Both the position numbers and the translations under genes were made by a program. The notes beneath the pieces are model-generated. The model had not been told where the DNA came from and ran no database searches. It saw only the letters and a program-made list of their open reading frames with translations. Below, in pieces: positions 1-7,272 of a stretch of 64,000 nt of DNA; the stretch's first letter is position 1, and the number at the start of each line of letters is the position of its first letter. Source of the DNA: Paenibacillus_G filicis (GTDB lineage: Bacteria; Bacillota; Bacilli; Paenibacillales; NBRC-103111); the NCBI RefSeq assembly GCF_038070315.1, contig NZ_JBBPCC010000011.1, positions 176,753 through 240,752 of the forward strand, given 5' to 3'.

Positions 1-2
1 TT

Positions 3-209
3 GCCAGCCAGCGTGCCGTAGCCGAGCGTAAGCTGTTGACGGCCCAGGCTTATCTGCTCGATCCTGCCGACTACGGTCCGGGTCTGTACAAGGTCGATGG
101 CGTTCAACTTCCGTTTGAAGTGAAATATCTCAATGGAATCATGGCATGGGGAAGACTGGGGGATGACCCCGAAGCAAGCTTTCCTATCTCCATGCTGACC
201 CGGTTCTAG
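3..209 (+). CDS. C-terminal fragment of an unrecognised protein
   Basis: The third forward frame is open from the window edge to a TAG at 207-209, giving the last 68 residues of a protein whose start lies outside. The visible part includes ADYGPGLYKVDGV and LPFEVKYLNGIMAWGRLGDD and ends in SMLTRF. It has no membrane segment or motif I can name. The stop codon overlaps the end of the convergent regulator gene by four bases, so the two transcripts must run into each other. Coding character is inferred from the open frame and Paenibacillus-like codon use; the function is unknown. Confidence 0.6.
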   Translation, partial: ASQRAVAERKLLTAQAYLLDPADYGPGLYKVDGVQLPFEVKYLNGIMAWGRLGDDPEASFPISMLTRF

Positions 210-922
210 ATCCGGCACATATCCTTTGGACAATTTTCGCACTGGCAGATCGTTTTCAAGTCGTTTAATTTCTTGACGACAATGAGATTTTGCTGCATGG
301 AGACAATACCACTTTTTTTCAAATCCGCCAGCATCCGGTTCACGCTCTCGCGGGTTGCGCCGATCATGTCGGCCAGCTCGCTGTTTGTGAATTTTTTTGT
401 AATGACGATATCCTCCCCCTGCTGCTTGCCGTACGTATGGCATAACCGGATCAGGGTGGAGCATAGCGCACCCGGCTTGCCGAACATCATCAGATCCCGG
501 AACTTCGTCTGCGTCATCCGGTGCATCAAGCCCATCCACTTCATGAATTCTACGGCAAGGTCCCCATGCTGCCACAGCAGAACCTCCAGATCCTTCTGCT
601 GAATGACACCTACCGTGCTGTCCTCCGTTACCTCCGCATTGAAGCTATTCAGCGAATGAACGAACGGGTCGACCTGACCGAACATGTCTCCTTTGTTGTA
701 CACATACAGGATATAGCTCTTGCCCTCGTCATTGCTTTTCGTCAGCCGGATCCGGCCTTGCTTCAAGAAGTACAGCCGGTCGGCAGGATCGCCTTCCCAG
801 AACAGATGGCTTCCGGCCTCTGCCTTCATCTCGTACATAATCTCCTGAATTTTGCGCAAATTGCCCTCGGAGAAGCACTCCGTATTGGCTACGTGCAGCT
901 CCGGCTGCTCCGCGTGTCTCAT
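206..922 (-). CDS. fnr: Crp/Fnr family regulator, Bacillus Fnr type with C-terminal Fe-S motif
   Basis: A 238-residue regulator with an N-terminal cyclic-nucleotide-binding fold (about residues 20-140) and a winged helix near residues 175-210 (LADMIGATRESVNRML). The protein ends in CQCENCPKDMCRI. The spacing C-x2-C-x4-C at the C terminus is that of Bacillus subtilis Fnr, where these cysteines hold an oxygen-labile 4Fe-4S cluster; this separates it from ordinary Crp-like proteins. I chose the ATG at 922 because GGGAGGA lies seven bases upstream; an ATG at 943 has no ribosome site. A TGTGA-N6-TCACA site at 997-1012 lies between it and the divergent mobA-like gene. By family it should control anaerobic or nitrate respiration genes; this is inferred. 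Confidence 0.85.
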   Translation of the reverse strand: MRHAEQPELHVANTECFSEGNLRKIQEIMYEMKAEAGSHLFWEGDPADRLYFLKQGRIRLTKSNDEGKSYILYVYNKGDMFGQVDPFVHSLNSFNAEVTEDSTVGVIQQKDLEVLLWQHGDLAVEFMKWMGLMHRMTQTKFRDLMMFGKPGALCSTLIRLCHTYGKQQGEDIVITKKFTNSELADMIGATRESVNRMLADLKKSGIVSMQQNLIVVKKLNDLKTICQCENCPKDMCRI

Positions 923-996
923 AGTAGGTTCCTCCCGCTCCAATTGCGAGTCTGTGACGTATTGCTTCTACCATACCGGATCTGAGCGGATTGCGA

Positions 997-1012
997 TGTG
1001 ATTCACATCACA
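997..1012. promoter_or_regulatory. FNR/CRP-type operator between fnr and mobA-like gene
   Basis: The bases read TGTGA-N6-TCACA, the exact consensus of Crp/Fnr-family operators. The site is 75 bp upstream of the fnr start and about 100 bp upstream of the mobA-like start, so it could serve either direction. Autoregulation by the adjacent Fnr is the simplest reading. Confidence 0.7.
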
Positions 1013-1115
1013 ATCTCTTGTAAAGCTGGTAGCAGTGTGATCTAGCTAACATGCAAACCTGCAGAGAGGGTGTATAGTTGGGCTTAGCATTCAACTTTGA
1101 CGGAGGAAGTGAGTG

Positions 1116-1790
1116 ATGATGCTGACCGGGGTTATTTTGGCGGGAGGCACGAAACGAACGATCCGCGGTACAACCGCAGATCTGCTGCCGCTCGCCTCGG
1201 AGACGCTGCTGGAACGACAGATTGGAGAAATGGGCAAGCTGTGCGGAGAAATTATTATTGTGACGGAGGAGCCGCGGCTGTACTTGGAGCATGTTCCCCG
1301 TTCGGTCCGAATTATAACCGATTTTTTCCCTAACCGGGGTCCCCTGGGGGGCTTGCATGCTGCCTTGGCCTTATCCAAATATGCATACCTGTGGGTAACG
1401 GGCAGTGCGATGCCATTCATATCAGCCGAATTAGCCCGGTTGCTCTGGGAGCATGTGCTGTTGTTTCAGGAGGAGGCGGCGCTGCCGGAGGTGGGGGGGA
1501 CGGCATTCCCGCTCCATGGCATTTACCGCCAGTCTTGTCTCCATAAAGTGGGAGATATGATCGAGTCAAGCAGCTCGGAGCCGAGATGGGAGGCGTTGCT
1601 GGAGCGGATCGCGTGCCATGCCGTTCCGCTGGATGGATTGAAGGGTGAGACGGCATGGAGGGACGACCTGGCGTTCTCGCTGCGGATCAGCAGCGAAGCC
1701 GAGTATGAGAAGGCGCTGCAGCTATGCCCGTCGATTCAGCCGCCGGCTCATAATTATTGGCAGCGCGGCAGGGAGCTGTGGCTCGAATAG
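1116..1790 (+). CDS. MobA-like nucleotidyltransferase, probably catalytically impaired
   Basis: A 224-residue protein with the Rossmann-type nucleotidyltransferase layout of MobA (molybdopterin guanylyltransferase): VILAGG at the N terminus, a central GPLGGLHAAL segment, and a late PLHGIYRQSCL segment. Two family signatures are damaged. The loop after LAGG normally carries R-M-G and a Lys before the leucines, but here reads IRGTTADLLPL without the Lys. The metal-binding Asp of the (C/A)DMPF motif is replaced, the segment reading GSAMPFIS. I infer weak or no guanylyltransferase activity. GTG 1113, ATG 1116 and ATG 1119 are possible starts; GGAGGA at 1102-1107 best suits 1116. It is divergent from fnr with an FNR box between, consistent with an old link to molybdoenzyme (nitrate) metabolism. 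Confidence 0.75.
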   Translation: MMLTGVILAGGTKRTIRGTTADLLPLASETLLERQIGEMGKLCGEIIIVTEEPRLYLEHVPRSVRIITDFFPNRGPLGGLHAALALSKYAYLWVTGSAMPFISAELARLLWEHVLLFQEEAALPEVGGTAFPLHGIYRQSCLHKVGDMIESSSSEPRWEALLERIACHAVPLDGLKGETAWRDDLAFSLRISSEAEYEKALQLCPSIQPPAHNYWQRGRELWLE

Positions 1791-1796
1791 ATCAAA

Positions 1797-1845
1797 AACG
1801 TCCGGTTCATGCTAAGCAAGAGGTGATGCGCATGAACCGGGCGTT
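1797..1845 (+). repeat. Inverted repeat enclosing the start codon of the DUF212 gene
   Basis: The arm 1797-1812 (aacgtccggttcatgc) pairs with 1830-1845 (gcatgaaccgggcgtt) over 16 positions with one G-T wobble. The 17-base loop holds the ribosome site AAGAGG (1818-1823), and the ATG start (1832-1834) lies in the 3' arm. No T-run follows, so it is not an ordinary terminator. Confidence 0.7.
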
Positions 1846-2344
1846 ATGGACGTCCCTGATAGGAATAGGAGCCGCACAGCTGCTGAAAGTATCTCCGAAG
1901 ATTAAAGACCGGGAGGACTGGTCCTGGACCGATCTGATGGCGACCGGCGGAATGCCCAGCTCGCATGCTGCCGGTGTGGTTTCTCTGGCCTCATATATCG
2001 GACTGAAGCATGGATTCCGGTCGGATTCCTTCGCCGTCGCTTCGCTGCTCGGCCTGATTGTGATGTTCGATGCGATGGGCATCCGTTACCATGCGGGACA
2101 GATTGCCGGCGAGGTCAATGAACTCGAAGCGACTGTGCAGAATCTGGTCAGAGATCATCCTGACCATCATCATGAGAAGCGTGAGAAGCTGCTCGAAGAA
2201 CGTCTCGGCCATATGCCGGTGGAGGTTGCAGGCGGCGCGCTCCTCGGACTTACGGTCGGGTGGCTTAGCTATGTCACGGAGCCCAGGGTGAAGCTGGACG
2301 CGTGGGGAGAACTTATAAAGAAATGGTCGCTGCCTCTTCCGTAA
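1832..2344 (+). CDS. Divergent PAP2 family (DUF212, YuiD-like) membrane protein
   Basis: A 170-residue protein of the DUF212 / divergent PAP2-phosphatase family. Visible signatures are the early KVSPKIKDREDWSW segment, GGMPSSHAAGVVSLA (the SSH of the PAP2 core) near residues 39-53, RYHAGQ, and a late hydrophobic helix. These proteins are membrane-bound relatives of lipid phosphatases whose substrate is unknown to me. ATG 1832 was chosen because AAGAGG is eight bases upstream; the frame is open further upstream without a ribosome site. The start codon sits in a strong hairpin (1797-1845). The gene follows the mobA-like stop by 41 bp. Its 3' end overlaps the convergent sensor kinase by 32 bp. 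Confidence 0.85.
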   Translation: MNRALWTSLIGIGAAQLLKVSPKIKDREDWSWTDLMATGGMPSSHAAGVVSLASYIGLKHGFRSDSFAVASLLGLIVMFDAMGIRYHAGQIAGEVNELEATVQNLVRDHPDHHHEKREKLLEERLGHMPVEVAGGALLGLTVGWLSYVTEPRVKLDAWGELIKKWSLPLP

Positions 2345-3944
2345 AGCCGGTTTCCCGCTCCCGGATCAGATTCACGGCCGGCAGCGTAATGGTGAATTTG
2401 GTGCCCATCCCGACAATACTTTCAACCTCAATCATGCCCTCATGATCTTGTACAATTTTATGGCATATCGATAGGCCGAGGCCGGTGCCGGAATCTTTGG
2501 TCGTATAGAACGGGATAAAAATTTTGTCCAGCTCGGCCTCGGGAATGCCTTTCCCCGTATCGGAAATCTCAATGACGGCTTTACTCTCCTGAGCATAGAG
2601 GCGAATTTCGATAAAGCCCTGCTCATTCATCGCTTCGAGGGCATTCTTGGATAAATTCAAGAGCAGCTGCAGCATCTTGTCCTGGTCCATCAGCATATAG
2701 ATATCTTCTTCCTCATGAAAAAAAACAATTTTATGCCCGAGCCTGGTTGTCTCCGAATCAAGCAGGGACATAACCCGATGGATACAACTATGAATGGATT
2801 GAATCCGGTACTGGGTCACATGAGGCTTGGAAAATTGCAGGAACTCGGCAGTCAGCATACTCATCCGGTTAATTTCATCCATAATAAGGTCATACCAGGG
2901 CTCAATATTATAATTCCCCGCTTTGGATATTTGTAAAAATCCTTTGACCGTTGTTAGAGGATTGCGGATTTCATGGGCCATGCCCGACGCCAGCTCTCCG
3001 ACGACCCGCAGCTTCTCGCTGCGCAGCATATGCTCCTCACGCTTCAGCCAGCTCTCCCGCTTCATCATATACAGCCGGTTTTCCGCCGCGGACATGATAT
3101 CGTCCTTGGTCAATCCGTCCTCCGGAAAGCAGGCTATCCCGAAATTCATTTCGATGCCGGTTAACTTATGAAACTCGGAGGCCAGCATCTGCGTGATGGT
3201 GTCTATCGTTTGTTGGGCATTCAGCGATTCCATCACAATGGCAAATTCATCTCCGCCATAGCGGCTGATGAGAAGGCTTTCCGGGAACATAATCAGCAAG
3301 AGCTGCGCCGCTTCTCTCAGAATATCGTTAACCCCCTGAAATCCGTTGGTCGTGTTCAGCGATTTCAAATCCTTGCAATCCGCCAGAATCAGCACAACAG
3401 GCTTGCGCTGGGCCACGGTAGCTTCCATCTGCCGGTGAAACTCCTGGAAGTTGTACAATCCGGTTAACGGATCATGCGTACTGAGATGCTTTTTCTCATG
3501 AGCGAGCAATTGCTTCTGAAGCTCCATATCCTTCAGCAGCTTGCCGAACAGGAAGGCGAGAGCAAAGCAGCTCAGCCCCTCGAACAAGACATTGCCAATT
3601 ACAGATAGGGTCCATGCTTGATAGCTGAACGCGATAGCAGTGTAGCCGGCCGTTAGAGTGATGTTCCAGATGATCGAGGTCTTCAGTCTGGCCATGCTTC
3701 GGTAGGATTGTGTCATATGCAGCAAGTAAAGGGGCAGGCACCAATCGGAAGAACTGACAACGTGGAAGAGCATAAGCAGGATGAACTGCGCAGTTTTATG
3801 TCCAGGGGGCCGCGGGATGAGAAAGCTTGCCATGTACAGCAGAGTAAATACAACGAGCAGCGGGTTGTATAGAGCCGTACTGTGCACAAGGGACCACGCG
3901 CAGACAAGAGCAGAGTAAATCAGGAAGATAGAGTAACCTTTCAT
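2313..3944 (-). CDS. Membrane hybrid of GGDEF domain and sensor histidine kinase
   Basis: A 543-residue protein. About five hydrophobic helices fill residues 1-150, a GGDEF domain covers roughly 165-310, and a HisKA dimerisation helix with ELASGMAHEIRNPLTTVKGF (phospho-acceptor His) lies near 330-385. A HATPase domain follows, with NLSKNALEA, DTGKGIPEAELDKIF and GTGLGLSI. The kinase half resembles sporulation-type kinases. In the GGDEF half the signature YGGDEF is intact. However, the usual DiDxFKxiND-GHxxGD region reads DCKDLKSLNTTNGFQGVN, so several metal- and GTP-contacting residues are missing. I infer a sensing domain rather than a cyclase. Start uncertain: ATG 3944 precedes the first helix, but ATG 3974 is possible and neither has a good ribosome site. 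No response regulator is adjacent. Confidence 0.85.
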   Translation of the reverse strand: MKGYSIFLIYSALVCAWSLVHSTALYNPLLVVFTLLYMASFLIPRPPGHKTAQFILLMLFHVVSSSDWCLPLYLLHMTQSYRSMARLKTSIIWNITLTAGYTAIAFSYQAWTLSVIGNVLFEGLSCFALAFLFGKLLKDMELQKQLLAHEKKHLSTHDPLTGLYNFQEFHRQMEATVAQRKPVVLILADCKDLKSLNTTNGFQGVNDILREAAQLLLIMFPESLLISRYGGDEFAIVMESLNAQQTIDTITQMLASEFHKLTGIEMNFGIACFPEDGLTKDDIMSAAENRLYMMKRESWLKREEHMLRSEKLRVVGELASGMAHEIRNPLTTVKGFLQISKAGNYNIEPWYDLIMDEINRMSMLTAEFLQFSKPHVTQYRIQSIHSCIHRVMSLLDSETTRLGHKIVFFHEEEDIYMLMDQDKMLQLLLNLSKNALEAMNEQGFIEIRLYAQESKAVIEISDTGKGIPEAELDKIFIPFYTTKDSGTGLGLSICHKIVQDHEGMIEVESIVGMGTKFTITLPAVNLIRERETGFTEEAATISL

Positions 3945-4113
3945 GACGAAACTACAACTCCCATCCCTTTGCATTGAATATTTTGTTGGTATACATTAAA
4001 GTTCTGTGCGTGTCGAAAAAATCCTCCTAGTCTCTGCCAAATTATCTGATATTTCTTTATTGCTGAAAATATGGGAGGGGGCCAGGGAAGGGCGAGAGAG
4101 CCCCTTAGAGCAT

Positions 4114-4141
4114 AGAGAAAAACCCGGCTATTCGCCAGGTT
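4114..4141 (-). terminator. Rho-independent terminator of the DUF3892 gene
   Basis: Read on the minus strand, AACCTGGC and GCCGGGTT form an 8-bp stem (one G-T) around a 5-base loop, followed by TTTTTCTC. It lies 28 bp after the stop at 4169. Confidence 0.85.
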
Positions 4142-4168
4142 ACAAAGCTGTGCTTGATGGGTGATCCG

Positions 4169-4399
4169 TCAGAAGCCTGGCAGATTGTCCAGGTTATTCG
4201 AAGGATCGCCGTCCGCATTGGAACGGAGATGCTCATCGCCATCCCGGCCCCGGAATACGTTGACACCGGAGATTTGCCCGTTCTTGGCCATATGCTGCGC
4301 CTCCAGATAATCGACGACAGCTCCTGAGGACAGCTTCAACTCCACTATATCGCCGTCCCCATTCTTGCGAACTGCTACCACATGCTGCTCTTGCGTCAT
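4169..4399 (-). CDS. DUF3892 family small protein
   Basis: A 76-residue protein matching the DUF3892 pattern: an N-terminal VVAVRKNGDGDIVELKL strand pair, then GAVVDYLEAQHMAKNGQI and GVNVFRGRDGDEHLRS. The family is common in Bacillales and has no firm function that I know of. The start is supported by AAAGGAGGCGATTC directly upstream of the ATG, and a good terminator follows. It is transcribed alone. The C terminus is Asp/Asn-rich (DGDPSNNLDNLPGF). Confidence 0.8.
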   Translation of the reverse strand: MTQEQHVVAVRKNGDGDIVELKLSSGAVVDYLEAQHMAKNGQISGVNVFRGRDGDEHLRSNADGDPSNNLDNLPGF

Positions 4400-4473
4400 A
4401 TGAATCGCCTCCTTTTCTAGCTTAGGATGCGCGGTTCATAGATTTTTTATGCTGAGGGTAGCATGCGCCGGAG

Positions 4474-5220
4474 CTAGTCCAGCGAGAAGGTATAGGTTTT
4501 GGATTGCTCGATAAATGACATGACCCCGGTTCTGCCGATATAAGCCGGCATATCGTCCGTATAATGCATCAGCATCATGTTCCGCTGGAGTTCTATAGGA
4601 AGCTCGAGCAGTTCCTCCAAACTGGCATGAACCATGCCCGGCGATTGCAGTTGACAATCATGGAGGAAGTACCGGCATCCGTCTGCTAGAAGCTTCAGCA
4701 ACAGCTCTCTGTTGAGCATTGAGTCGGAGCTGTAGAACAGCTTGTCGTTAAGCAGCAGCGAATAGCTGGATTTGCCTTCGATATGAACGCTCGGTATAAG
4801 ACGAATCGTCAGATCCGGGGTGATCTGGCAAGGCTCGTCTTCTTCCAGGGTGATAACCTCGAAATAATCGCTCAATGAGGTGATGCCTTCCGCTTTGTTC
4901 TCAAGCCCTCCGCGAAGCGAATGCTCCCATAGTACTGTCGCCAGCGAGGCGGGGACAAATAACGGGATGCGGCGTTTAAAGGCATACATATTCCGAAACG
5001 CAAATTCCTCCAGCCCGCCCACATGGTCTGCATGAATATGGGTGATTAAAATTCCGTTCACGGCTTCAAGAGGAACGCCGAGCTCCATCAGTGCGCGTGA
5101 AGCGGTGAACCCGCAATCAATAAGCAGTTTATCATTCTTTAAATGAAGCAAAGCATTATTATTATTGAAGGTTTTCGCAAATGCGCTTCCTGTCCCAATC
5201 ATTTGAAGTTGCAGCTTCAC
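4474..5220 (-). CDS. MBL-fold metallo-hydrolase (RNase Z-like)
   Basis: A 248-residue metallo-beta-lactamase-fold hydrolase. It opens with IGTGSAFAKTFNNNNALL, has the metal motif THIHADHVGG near residue 62 (HxHxDH), a later SVHIEG histidine, YSSDS, and a C-terminal LMHYTDD. The order matches RNase Z / YhfI-type hydrolases, but the substrate cannot be told from the sequence. I chose the GTG at 5220, with GGGGGT seven bases upstream. The open frame runs further to 5355, but that extension reads as noncoding (MIDYRKAARPRFCDW...) and would be atypically long for the family. It sits 74 bp downstream of the DUF3892 gene's start and is probably transcribed separately. Confidence 0.8.
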   Translation of the reverse strand: MKLQLQMIGTGSAFAKTFNNNNALLHLKNDKLLIDCGFTASRALMELGVPLEAVNGILITHIHADHVGGLEEFAFRNMYAFKRRIPLFVPASLATVLWEHSLRGGLENKAEGITSLSDYFEVITLEEDEPCQITPDLTIRLIPSVHIEGKSSYSLLLNDKLFYSSDSMLNRELLLKLLADGCRYFLHDCQLQSPGMVHASLEELLELPIELQRNMMLMHYTDDMPAYIGRTGVMSFIEQSKTYTFSLD

Positions 5221-5630
5221 AAACTTACCCCCACTCAGCGTTTGGCAATGTGTAGACCAATATATCTGTATGTGCTGCAAGGAAAATATGGCTTGATTAA
5301 GCCCATAGTGCCAGTCGCAAAATCTTGGCCGGGCAGCTTTCCTATAATCTATCACGCATTTCGGTTTTGATTCAAGCGGGTTTTGTCACATTTTCGCTTA
5401 AAAAGTCACCCCTAATTCTCGTATATATTAGGCACAGCGGGGGGCAAATGGACGGCGTCCTACAAAAACCTCCATATTTTGTATGAAATCAGCCTGAAAG
5501 TGCTCATACACACAAGATATGGAAAAATGAGTCTAAATTTTTTTTATTAGTTGAGAAACTTCCGCAACTCTTGAGCCGCTCCCGAGTATAACTTAACAAA
5601 ATGCGAAAAGATGATGGAGGTTGCTTGCAA

Positions 5631-6245
5631 ATGAAAGTACCGCGACTGCTAACGATGGTGCTCTCGCTTTCGTTGTTTGGTACAACAGGTGTTCTCGCCA
5701 GCTCGGCATGGGGCGACTTTGAAGGCTTTGCCAAAGTAAGGCTTCTTGTAAATGATCAAGAGAAAACGTTCGGCGCTGATGAGGTGCCTGGCTTTCTTGT
5801 GAAGGGTAGCGCTGTGGTGCCTGCCCGTATATTGTCTGAAACGTTGCAATCGATCGTCAAGTGGGATAACGGCACTAAGACGGTCTCCGTGTATAAACCC
5901 AATGTACATATGGTCGTCGCCAAGACGGTAGGTGACGATTATTCGATTCAGAAGCCATTCGGCGGCGTGAAGAAGGGAGACCGGCTTGATTTTGCGGTCT
6001 TCGCCCAGATCGACGAATTGAAGACGCCGATCTACTCGTTCCGGATCGCGATCGTATCGCCTAACGGCGACCAGGTGAAGGCTCGCGAAGAGATTGTAGA
6101 TGGACCCAAGAGCAGCTTCTGGTATACTTGGCCGTTCAATGTTACGTTTAGTGAATCGGGTGCCTACAAGGTTCGATTCGCGATCAAACAGAGTGCTGAT
6201 AGTGATTATGTCGTCGTGTCCGAGAAGTCGATTCTATCGGATTAA
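5631..6245 (+). CDS. Secreted stalk-domain (copper amine oxidase N-terminal-like) protein
   Basis: A 204-residue exported protein. Residues 1-24 form a signal peptide (MKVPRLLTMVLSLSLFGTTG, cleavage near VLASS). The following RLLVNDQEKTFGADEVPGF, VVPARILSETLQSIVKWDN and KTVSVYKPN are the beta-strand pattern of the stalk domain that anchors many Paenibacillus surface proteins. The C-terminal half (YSFRIAIVSPNGD, YKVRFAIKQ) looks like an Ig-like beta-sandwich. ATG 5631 is chosen because GGAGG lies ten bases upstream and the signal peptide begins there; an upstream ATG at 5601 would add a charged ten-residue tail. Its ligand is unknown. It stands alone, divergent from the MBL hydrolase. Confidence 0.75.
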   Translation: MKVPRLLTMVLSLSLFGTTGVLASSAWGDFEGFAKVRLLVNDQEKTFGADEVPGFLVKGSAVVPARILSETLQSIVKWDNGTKTVSVYKPNVHMVVAKTVGDDYSIQKPFGGVKKGDRLDFAVFAQIDELKTPIYSFRIAIVSPNGDQVKAREEIVDGPKSSFWYTWPFNVTFSESGAYKVRFAIKQSADSDYVVVSEKSILSD

Positions 6246-6343
6246 TGCCGCGTAAGCAGCAGATTCGATTCATTGACTTGGAATCGGGATGCGTGGTACT
6301 ATACGGGGGAGCATTCAATATATAGATGAAATGAGGTTTTACC

Positions 6344-6646
6344 ATGAGCGATCACATTCATGACGAATCCTGCAATCATGATCACGACCACGAAGAAGAA
6401 ATTTTTATCGTGACGGATCAAGATGGTGTGGAACATGAGATGGTGATGGTGTATACGTTTGAAGCTAGCGACCGCGCTTATGCCGTACTTCTGGATCGTA
6501 ATGATATGGAAGCTGACGGTGTCATATTCCGTATCGAAGAAGAGAACGAAGAGGCTTACCTGGCCAGCATCGAGGACGAAGAGGAATGGGATCGCGTTGT
6601 TGCTATCTATAACGAGATCATTGAAGAGCAAGAGCAGGAACAATAA
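6344..6646 (+). CDS. DUF1292 family protein (YrzB-like)
   Basis: A 100-residue, very acidic protein. After a His/Asp-rich start (HDESCNHDHDHEEE) comes the DUF1292 core: FIVTDQDGVEHEMVMVYTFE, RAYAVLLDR, IFRIEEENEEAYLASIED and EEEWDRVVAIYNEI. This is the YrzB-type protein usually found beside yrrK/yrrL in Bacillales, although those neighbours are absent here. Its function is not known. GAGGT lies upstream of the ATG. The His-rich head could bind metal; that is only a guess from composition. Confidence 0.85.
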   Translation: MSDHIHDESCNHDHDHEEEIFIVTDQDGVEHEMVMVYTFEASDRAYAVLLDRNDMEADGVIFRIEEENEEAYLASIEDEEEWDRVVAIYNEIIEEQEQEQ

Positions 6647-6659
6647 GCATGCAACGATA

Positions 6660-6693
6660 AAACCCTTCTTGTCATCATGCAAGAAGGGTTTTT
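6660..6693. terminator. Bidirectional terminator between DUF1292 and DUF1885 genes
   Basis: AAACCCTTCTTG (6660-6671) pairs perfectly with CAAGAAGGGTTT (6680-6691) around an 8-base loop. T-rich tails occur on both strands, serving the two convergent genes. Confidence 0.9.
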
Positions 6694-6709
6694 CAGATTA
6701 TGCCGGTTG

Positions 6710-7129
6710 TTATTTACGGGGATTGAAGTACATGATGCGGCCGTTAAACAGATGAAGCTCGGCTTTCCACAGCTTGCCCAGGTATTTGCTGAATTCGTTG
6801 CCCTTGGACTTGTCGCCATGGGTACTGTCATCCGGCAGCACCATCTGAACGAAATACCGCTGGGTATCGTCTACGGTCTCCGAGCCGACGCCCATCACGA
6901 TGTATTTGTACAGCGGGCTCGTCCCTTTCAGGTAAAACCACTTGCCTTCCGCCTCGGGCTTTGTCTCGATCGTGTACGGAAAGCCGGCACCGTCGTACTC
7001 CCAGCCGAGCTGGGCGCCGGTTTTCGCGAGCTGTTCGCGATAATGCTCGAGCTGCTGCCGGAGCTCATCCAAGCTCAGGGAGGAGACGGCTGAGCCTTCT
7101 ACGAGTTTAATATACGCGCTTTGCGCCAT
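6710..7129 (-). CDS. DUF1885 family protein
   Basis: A 139-residue soluble protein. I read it as the DUF1885 family of Bacillales from its opening MAQSAYIKLVEGSAV, the helix LDELRQQLEHYREQLAKTGAQ, the central GWEYDGAGFPY, and the ending GRIMYFNPRK. No function is established to my knowledge, and there are no catalytic motifs or membrane segments. It is transcribed alone toward the shared terminator at 6660-6693. The family call is from memory of the pattern. Confidence 0.65.
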   Translation of the reverse strand: MAQSAYIKLVEGSAVSSLSLDELRQQLEHYREQLAKTGAQLGWEYDGAGFPYTIETKPEAEGKWFYLKGTSPLYKYIVMGVGSETVDDTQRYFVQMVLPDDSTHGDKSKGNEFSKYLGKLWKAELHLFNGRIMYFNPRK

Positions 7130-7272
7130 GACCCATACACCTGCCTGCCTAGTGGACTGGAATTATGTTCCTTGTGTCACGCATCATGTTCATCATAGCA
7201 TTAAGAATTTGCAAATACAATACTTGCCAGGCGAGCTAAGGAAGCATGGGAGAGAGAAGAGGAGCGGGTCAG

